In this document: piece after piece, positions 57,723 to 64,000 of the stretch
Position numbering within the stretch: the first letter of the stretch is position 1
How the letters are laid out: each line of letters starts with the position of its first letter
Notes under the pieces: model-generated
The model's input: the letters and a program-made list of their open reading frames with translations, nothing else
Told to the model about the DNA's origin: nothing
The model's database searches: none
Made by a program: the position numbers and the translations under genes
NCBI GenBank assembly: GCA_000729835.1
Contig: JFHB01000038.1
Coordinates: forward strand, 62,001-126,000
DNA from: Atkinsonella hypoxylon
Lineage: Eukaryota; Ascomycota; Sordariomycetes; Hypocreales; Clavicipitaceae
Length of the DNA stretch: 64,000 nucleotides
Direction: 5' to 3'

Positions 57723-58490
57723 TTTGCCCCCCCGTGACTGCCACTTGGGCGGAGTAGGGTGTGATGCGGAATTCAGGCAGTAACCCGCAACGACCGGTCT
57801 GTCTCTGTAATGAGCACGAGACTCGAAAGAAAATAAATGATCGGGGTAACAGTTTCATGAGAGGGAATGCATTAGTTTCTAACACCACTCGCTGATAGAA
57901 GTGCGCTGCCCGCCCTTATTTAAGCATATATGATAAAGATAAAGCAAAGCGTCTTTGCACCTTCATTCTTTCACTCACTTAATTCCCGAACGCTGATGCT
58001 TCAAATTGCCGATGACTCTTTCCACCCCTGCCTCTTCCTCTCCCCTCTGTGTACACAGTACATACTTTATTTATCTAGTCACGCCCTCATTATCTGTGCC
58101 AATCAGCGTCAGGATAGCCGTAAGTTAAAGAGAAAGATCCGATCGGAGCCGCCCTACGGCACATTGTCCACAGACCGGTCTTTCCGTCATCATCCGAAGC
58201 GAACCTCAAGACTGGAAGCCTCGGAGCAGTCTTTCGACACACTGCCGTGTTGAAGGTCTTTCCGTCATCATCCGAAGCGAACCTCAAGACTGGAAGCCTC
58301 GGAGCAGTCTTTCGATACACTGCCGTGTTGAGTTCGACCACGTTGACAATTGTTCTCTAATGCACGCTCTCTTGCCGGCGCCTCCGGCTTTGTGCCCGAG
58401 AGTGGTAATCGTTTTCAGTCGAGATGGAGCTCCCCTCTATCGTGAAAACAAGTCTCCTCTGTTTTGTTTTTCGAGCATAGCGGCCAGAAG
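57723..58490. other. Monooxygenase upstream region with a 78-bp tandem duplication
   Basis: Probably the monooxygenase promoter to about 58000, then DNA without clear genes that contains the duplication at 58177-58332. Confidence 0.5.
58177..58332. repeat. 78-bp tandem duplication
   Basis: Two adjacent 78-base units (58177-58254 and 58255-58332) differ at only two positions that I can see. The unit length is 26 codons, so the minus-strand frame through it stays open and repeats RKTAPRLPVLRFASDDDGKT. The near-identity implies a recent event. Confidence 0.93.
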
Positions 58491-59330
58491 CTACTGGTGA
58501 GAATATGGTCGATCTTCACCACGGGCTAGATGATAGCAGGTCGTCGGGTCCATAGCTGTCTTTGGGTCGTGGCATGGCAGAACCCTCAAACGGATTCGCA
58601 ACTGATACTCCTTGGAGAAGACGCTCTGAAGCTCGTCGAATGAAGATCGCGCCATAGTCATCCTAACTAGACTTCCAATCTGGTATTGATTTTCGAAACC
58701 GACGAGGAAGAAACAGAATGGAAAAGTATCGCTGCGAACAGTTGCCCTTGCAAAATTCTCGTCGCTCACTGCGCCCTCTTGGATCTCGTCTTCCGTGTAT
58801 TCGTCCGTCAACTCCATGAGATGCTCGCCGAACCTTTGCGCTTCAGGCTATCACATTCTCCAAATGCTCCATTCCTATGGCCTACTTCATATAAAATGCA
58901 AATGTCTTGCTGTCAACATGGCATTCCTCATTTCCCTGCCGTTCAAGTTCACAGCGGCGGGAGTTTCCACATGGTCGTATATTTCATCGGCCAAGATCCC
59001 GTATCCAATCTGTTGTACTACCTGCTCTTTCGGGACACTTTGAATTGTCAGACTTTTGCAGCTCGTCGAGACGGTGGTTCAATTTCTTCCGATCAGAAGC
59101 TGTTGTTCCTTCTAAAGGGCCTTGTAACGTAGTGATAGTTGAATCCGACTGGCTCAATGACCAGGAAATTCATCGCTCCATTAATCCGATGAATTTCCTC
59201 AAGACTTACTGTAAGTTCAAGGGGCATTAGCAAAACAAAAGTATCCCCGATACTATCTCGCATGTGGCTCACCCCTTTCTTTTCTGTGCATATTGAATAT
59301 GGGGATGGTGCGTCGGGAGACACATAAAGA
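58491..59330 (-). pseudogene. Decayed AAA+ ATPase-like remnant
   Basis: Several short minus-strand frames read like consecutive pieces of one protein. Around 59020-59090 there is KKLNHRLDELQKSDNSKCPE. At 58890-59000 lies ADEIYDHVETPAAVNLNGRE followed by MRNAMLTARHL, resembling the NGRxIRNA lid segment after the ATPase core in fungal AAA proteins. Near 58850 comes EHLENVIA, and in the next frame FGEHLMELTDEYTEDE, as in AAA C-terminal helices. The 58491-58817 frame then continues with a coding-like tail. Frames change at least three times without splice signals. Walker A and B motifs are not present, so the left-over is C-terminal. Family assignment is from motif resemblance only. Confidence 0.4.
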
Positions 59331-62147
59331 AAATGTCAGGTAACGATGGATTGCCCTGTACCATCAGCTTGATTTTTTCATTGTCATCAGTATTTATTGA
59401 TGCAGAGGCACGCTCGGGAGGGTGCGTTCTGTTATATGTTTCTATTTCGAACATGAAATCGCGATTTCATCTTTCAAGAATCCTCAGAACGAATTTTCAT
59501 CGCTTCATGTCCTGGTCTTTAACCCTTTACATACTGCGTTTTGCATATTGCTGTCTGTGAGCCCCCCTGTGATACGCGTAGTTCATCATCCGGCATTGCC
59601 AAAACATCTTGCCTCTCCTCGTCACACTGTCTTGCGCAGCCTGACTCGCAAACTCCGCAGAATAGAGTTTAACTTCTGTCATGTCAAATTATTCAGTGAA
59701 TAATGACAGTCTTTGGAGATGGCGTGCTTAAAGTATTTGCTGATAGTTGCCGTTAAATAGCTATGACGCTGTGCCAATACGTCCAACAGAAAATTCGTCT
59801 TGAACTCGAGGGGAGCGTGGTGCAGGTGGGTCAAGCCAACTATTACAAAAATTGCGACGTGGCCACGCCACGCTGTATGTTCGGTTGAGCCCCTTCTATA
59901 CTGTACGACACCAACTCATCCATTAGAATTCTTTAAGAAGCGCTGGATCACCTCTAGGGCTCTTCACTATACCTAATTAACGAGGAGATGCAGCGCTGAT
60001 GCATATGACCGCTAACCATATCGGAGGTCGGTCAGCAAAATCGTAACATTGATGACAAGTCAAGGCCTTAAACTGGCTCTTTCGACTGAAAGAATGCAGG
60101 AACTGAGACGAAATTCGGCGTGAAGACAGTCACGATGAAGTCACACGGGAATGCAGCACGAGGGGACTTCTGACGAATTATAAATCAAACCCGGCTGTAT
60201 GGTGCAAGACTAATTCCAAAATATAGAACCAATGCTCTAGTTTGATGCTTCTTGAGCACGGGACTGACAGAACCTGCAGGTTGCGCCCATCTCAATAGAT
60301 GTACTGTGAGACTTCGAAGGACTTCCTCTGGCGTAAGTGAGGGGGAGCTTTGGAGGAGTGTCCAAGTTGACATAAAGCAGAGTCGGAAAGTGTTTCTTCA
60401 TCTCTGTCGAGGGTATGCAGCCGAAAGTATGCATGGCTTTGTCGCGGGAGAAAGCAATATGAATGACAGCCAGAACAGGAGTCGGGGCACGAGCCCAAAT
60501 CCTGATCGATTTGTGTTCCCCAAGTATGGGTTCATAGACGTTTTAGGACGCGATTGGGCTGGAGAACATCTCAGAGCGGAGGAATTATCAAGCAACGATT
60601 CATCGTCCCAGCAATTGAGATCTAGGTAGCATGTCGCTGGGCTGGCAAAGGCAGATAACTTCCAAGGTAAGACTGGCTCTGACAAATATATACTTGCGAA
60701 ATTGCCACAAACATGTATGCCTTTCTCAGCTAGACATACATGAAGGCAGATGTCATCGCGAGGAAACTGTGTCTCAACTGCACCTTGTTACGCGTGAACA
60801 GGACGAAACCTACTCAATTGCTCCTATAAAGATGTCAGTCCTTGGACATATCAAGGTGATGCTGAGGAAAGGATGAAAATTCCAGGGATGTTGAACTGCG
60901 GCTGAGGGTGCTTTCTTTTCAGTTGGTACTTGATTTCCCGAAGGATTATTCCGATGTCAATTTGTACATCACTCATAACTAAAATACTTGTGCCGAGGGT
61001 CGTCGTGATGCGGAGGACTTCGAGGGGAAGCATTAGAAGGTCAAGGTAGATCAGCTACCACTTGCCGGCCACAGAGCAGAAATTAAGCGATACTATTTCG
61101 GTGTGATGCTGCAGCGATTGTGACACTGGCACAGGAAAGAGACGTTCGTGTTGCATCTGCATTATCTTGCATCACACAGTGCGAAGTACCACTCACAAAA
61201 ACAAAACAAAGCTGAACGGAGCTGAAGAAGCCGGAGGAGCTGCAGGTTGGAACGGCATCATGATTACTCCACGCATCAAAGGTTATGCCAGATGGAATCA
61301 GAAGCACACAAGACTTGAAAGATGTCTTTCTTTGAGGCATACAATATTAATAGCCTGTTGGAATACTCGAAGTCTTGGGGAAAGTCTGGCATGTTGACGG
61401 GCAGGCCACGGTACGAACCAGATGAGACGCCTTATGCAGTTTTTTGTCAGTTCAAAGGTAATCACGAGTATCACGGAGTATCACGTAGACCATACTTGTG
61501 CATTTTGCGAGCTAATTGATGATTGATTCTCACTGACAACGGCAGCCCGTTTGCATCCAGAACTCGATGCTAGATTGATAGCGAACGGTCGGCCCGCTCC
61601 TTCCTTCGTCCGTTAGCCCCAGCCTTGCTCCTTCCCCATTGCCTTCTTCTGCTCTATCGTTCTCCATACCGCTTGCCTGGGCCGGTAGTTTACAGTGGGC
61701 GTAGGTACAGTCGCACGGAGTACAGCAAGTCCATTGGTACATTGGACGGTCTGGTGTGCGACTAAAGACTCATGAAGCACGATGACAGCTGGATCGTCGG
61801 CGGCCTGTGTTTCTTCATTCCATTCTATCCTATACCATCCATGCCATGCCATGCACCACGCCTAGTCCTGCATCGTGCTTGGTGCTACATTTTCGACAGC
61901 CCAGCCCGGACTAGACGCTGCTCTGACGCTACTCCGACGCTACTCAAATTGCCACTGACGGCGGCCAGTACTCCGTAACTGTTCACGGAATCGGAGGACT
62001 GCCTCGGCATGCGGTACCCGACGTCCACATCTCTGTGTGAAGGTACCCAGCTGTGTCTGTGTGTGCCTGTCCGAGATTGACGGGCCTGGAAGCGAGGACG
62101 CTATTCTCCCTCTTGTTGCCCCTCCCGCTCTTTGCTTGGCCTTCAGT
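59331..62147. other. Gene-poor DNA with coding-like scraps
   Basis: No intact gene. A scrap at 61322-61519 plus (FFEAYNINSLLEYSKSWGKS, then GMLTGRPRYEPDETPYAVFC) has protein-like composition but no start or continuation I can join, and I do not recognise it. TACTCCGTA is at 61969-61977 and ACGGAGTA at 61473 and 61715. The stretch looks like decayed genes. Confidence 0.4.
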
Positions 62148-63525
62148 GGCGTCGCAAGTCTGACTGACACCCGAGCAGTTGGCCAAGAAGTGGGCAAATG
62201 GTACGTAAACTGTGGCTTGCTATCTTTAGAACGAGACAGCTTGTATGCCTAGCTCGTTGCTACCCAACGGTTTCTCGTTATCCAGTGGCACAAGTTAGTG
62301 TCTGTATCATTGCCGTTTTGTATTTGTATCATTTCATACAGACTTTAAAAGCCTGTGTTGGAAATTAAGAGCGGGGCTAATGAAATGCTTGGAGGATTAC
62401 AGACCGAGAAGCACAGCGAGCCATTCGGGAGAGAATCAAAAACCAGATCGAGACATTGGAACGGCGCATTGAAGAACATACAAATCAAAAACGGTACCAA
62501 GAGTTAGCGGCCGTGGTAAAGGCCAAAGAAGCTGTTGAGCAGGAGAATGCCGATATAAAAAGACAACTGGCTAGCATTATGAATATATTGAAACCAGTCG
62601 TCGGCTCAGGTACGTGTTTGGGAACTAGACCATGGTACCATTCCTGTTCAAAAACACCGCGCCTCTGAGAGTAGCAGCTTGTAACATTACCATTGCTCGC
62701 ATAGTTGTGGATGAGGCATACCAACATCGTTCTTATACACAATTTGTCAATGTTGTACAAGGCTCGGCATTGCATTTACAAGGTGCACCCACGACACCAT
62801 CTTCGTCAATATCTTCAGTAGCACCGCCAACTTCTCATTCGCAACATCCTGCCTTACCACAATGAATTGATTCGCAAAACCAATCATCAGATGTCCTCTG
62901 GATACCATTCTTCTTTTCTTTCTCAGCGAGCGCCGCCAATTGATAGCCCAAGGGCTCCCTGTCTACGAATTAGGGGCCCTCGCTACCCGTCCGTCTCGTC
63001 ACTCCTCAACTCAGTCAACAGCTTGTACAGTCATACTCTCTCGAAACTGTTCACAGACATTCTGGCCCGGTTTCCCGATATATCGTGCTTTCCGGAGCGC
63101 GTTGCCGTCCTGTACATCATGTTTCTTGTCATGCGCTGGCAGATATCGCCAACACGCGAGAACTACGAACGACTGCCCTCATGGATGGTGCCCCGACAAT
63201 CACAGCTCGACTGTCCACATCCAGCTTGGATGGCCCACATTGCCTTCCGGCCATGCGGGAACGTCTAACCAGGGAGTACAAGTCTGGGGAGTATGATCTA
63301 GAACAATTCTTCATACCATATACCACCACATTACGGGTCAGTTGGCCGTACGAAGAAACGGACGCGCTGCTCTTCCTGCCTGATTCGGACGACGTCATCA
63401 TTAATCCTGTTTTCGAGTGGTACCTGCGGAACAATGATAATTGGAAGTTGGGCGATGCATTTGCGCGGACATTCCCTGCATTAGCAGGTACATTTGGGTT
63501 GGATACTTCTACTAGCAGGTCGTGA
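62148..63525 (+). pseudogene. Frameshifted bZIP transcription factor with DUF3425 domain
   Basis: Pieces in order: 62148-62200 would read VASLTPEQLAKKWAN but for a 4-base TGAC duplication at 62161-62168. An intron 62201-62402 follows. Then comes 62403-62609 with DREAQRAIRERIKNQIETLE and a leucine-zipper-like RRIEEHTNQKRYQELAAVVK. A further piece near 62762 ends in a stop at 62863. In another frame, 62892-62985 gives CPLDTILLFFLSERRQLIAQ. In a third, 62980-63235 gives GPRYPSVSSLLNSVNSLYSH, ERVAVLYIMFLVMRWQISPT and CPHPAWM. In a fourth, to 63525, it gives CLPAMRERLTREYKSGEYDL and FIPYTTTLRVSWPYEETDAL. These are the DUF3425 C-terminal motifs in correct order, split over four frames without splice sites. 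It cannot make the full regulator. The basic region is partly degraded (KKWAN for KRAN). Confidence 0.85.
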
Positions 63526-63816
63526 GGGCAGCATATGAAGATTTCGGTCATATACGCACATGGGGTACAAAACACGAAACATCAGCTGGGCCGATACATG
63601 AAGCGTACAATAAATAAATTAGCAGAGCTACCACATTCATTGCAAGAAACAAGGTGAAAGAATGCCCATACAAACCTCTTCATCGGCCCTACCCTCTCTC
63701 GTCTGTTCCATACTCAGCATGGTTCAATTCAGTGAGCTCCGAATGAATTGTGATATCTTGCCGTATATACCCCAATATGTGGAATCTTCTACAAGCAGCT
63801 GATTAAGTAACAGCAA
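63526..63816. other. Short spacer before the tRNA
   Basis: About 290 bases, nothing identified beyond the 5' flank of the tRNA gene. Confidence 0.5.
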
Positions 63817-63898
63817 GCGTGATTGGTTTAGTGGTAAAATTCTCCGTTGCCAACCGGGCAGCGTCGGGGAGCCCTGGGTTCGATTCCCAGATCACGCA
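63817..63898 (+). tRNA. tRNA-Gly (GCC) with a short intron
   Basis: The acceptor stem GCGTGAT pairs with ATCACGC, followed by discriminator A. The D-arm contains TGGTTTAGTGGTAA (A box) and the T-arm CTGGGTTCGATTCCCAG (B box) pairs perfectly. The anticodon loop TTGCCAA gives anticodon GCC. About 11-12 extra bases (near CCGGGCAGCGT) between the loop and the 3' strand of the anticodon stem (CTCCG with CGGGG) are the usual post-37 intron, removed by the tRNA splicing endonuclease. CCA is not encoded, as in eukaryotes. Confidence 0.93.
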
Positions 63899-64000
63899 AT
63901 CTCATGATAATGAATGAGCTTTAGTTTTTTTTGTCCCCTCTCTTATTCGATACGTGGTGTTACATCTTTCGATGGTAGGTGGTTGGTTGTTGGTGCGAGC

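Noticed and set aside
60252..60629. 125-codon plus-strand frame in the right-hand gene-poor zone
   Set aside because: Overlapping frames of similar length on the other strand, no splice-consistent extension and no recognisable motif.

Overview
The window reads as nuclear DNA of a filamentous ascomycete, probably a sordariomycete and perhaps Hypocreales (an inference from protein resemblance, not a tested placement). Genes lie on both strands and are interrupted by short introns, mostly 50-110 nt, with GTRNGY donors and CTAAC/CTGAC-like branch points. I rebuilt the gene models by hand from reading frames and splice signals; for nearly every multi-exon gene the exon lengths sum to an intact frame.

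Layout. 1-387: 5' part of an unrecognised gene leaving the window on the left. 388-6562: AT-rich, gene-poor DNA with one small two-exon gene (5066-5358). 6563-13675: a DHA2-type MFS transporter, divergent from a Zn2Cys6 regulator, then a LaeA-like methyltransferase. This trio has the look of secondary metabolism, but no core synthase is present. 15707-23515: housekeeping genes CDC45, NCS-1 calcium sensor and an RKM5-type lysine methyltransferase. 24500-27606: an accessory patch with a P450 that has unusual active-site residues, a broken alcohol dehydrogenase remnant and a coding-like fragment. 28619-39107: LEU1 isopropylmalate dehydratase, a 1109-residue disordered protein with a C-terminal membrane segment, NUR1 nuclear rim protein, V-ATPase subunit F and an NPC2-like lipid-transfer protein. 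39108-44145: a long stretch without genes, followed by SET3 (PHD+SET). 48186-52981: ALG7, a probable 66-residue tail-anchored protein, and a proline-rich transglutaminase-core protein of Cyk3 type. 54056-57722: a DUF7924-like protein with an unresolved 5' end and a salicylate-hydroxylase-like flavin monooxygenase. 57723-63816: a gene graveyard with an AAA+ ATPase remnant, a 78-bp tandem duplication and a clearly frameshifted bZIP/DUF3425 regulator. 63817-63898: an intron-containing tRNA-Gly.

Most genes are independent housekeeping functions (replication, leucine synthesis, N-glycosylation, vacuolar acidification, chromatin). The accessory parts are 6.5-13.7 kb, 24.5-27.6 kb and 54-63.5 kb, and the last two hold the decayed genes. 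I found no new multi-gene system. The best leads are two unannotated-looking small proteins, the decayed bZIP gene, the P450 with an altered heme signature, and an over-represented TACGGAGTA motif in intergenic DNA.
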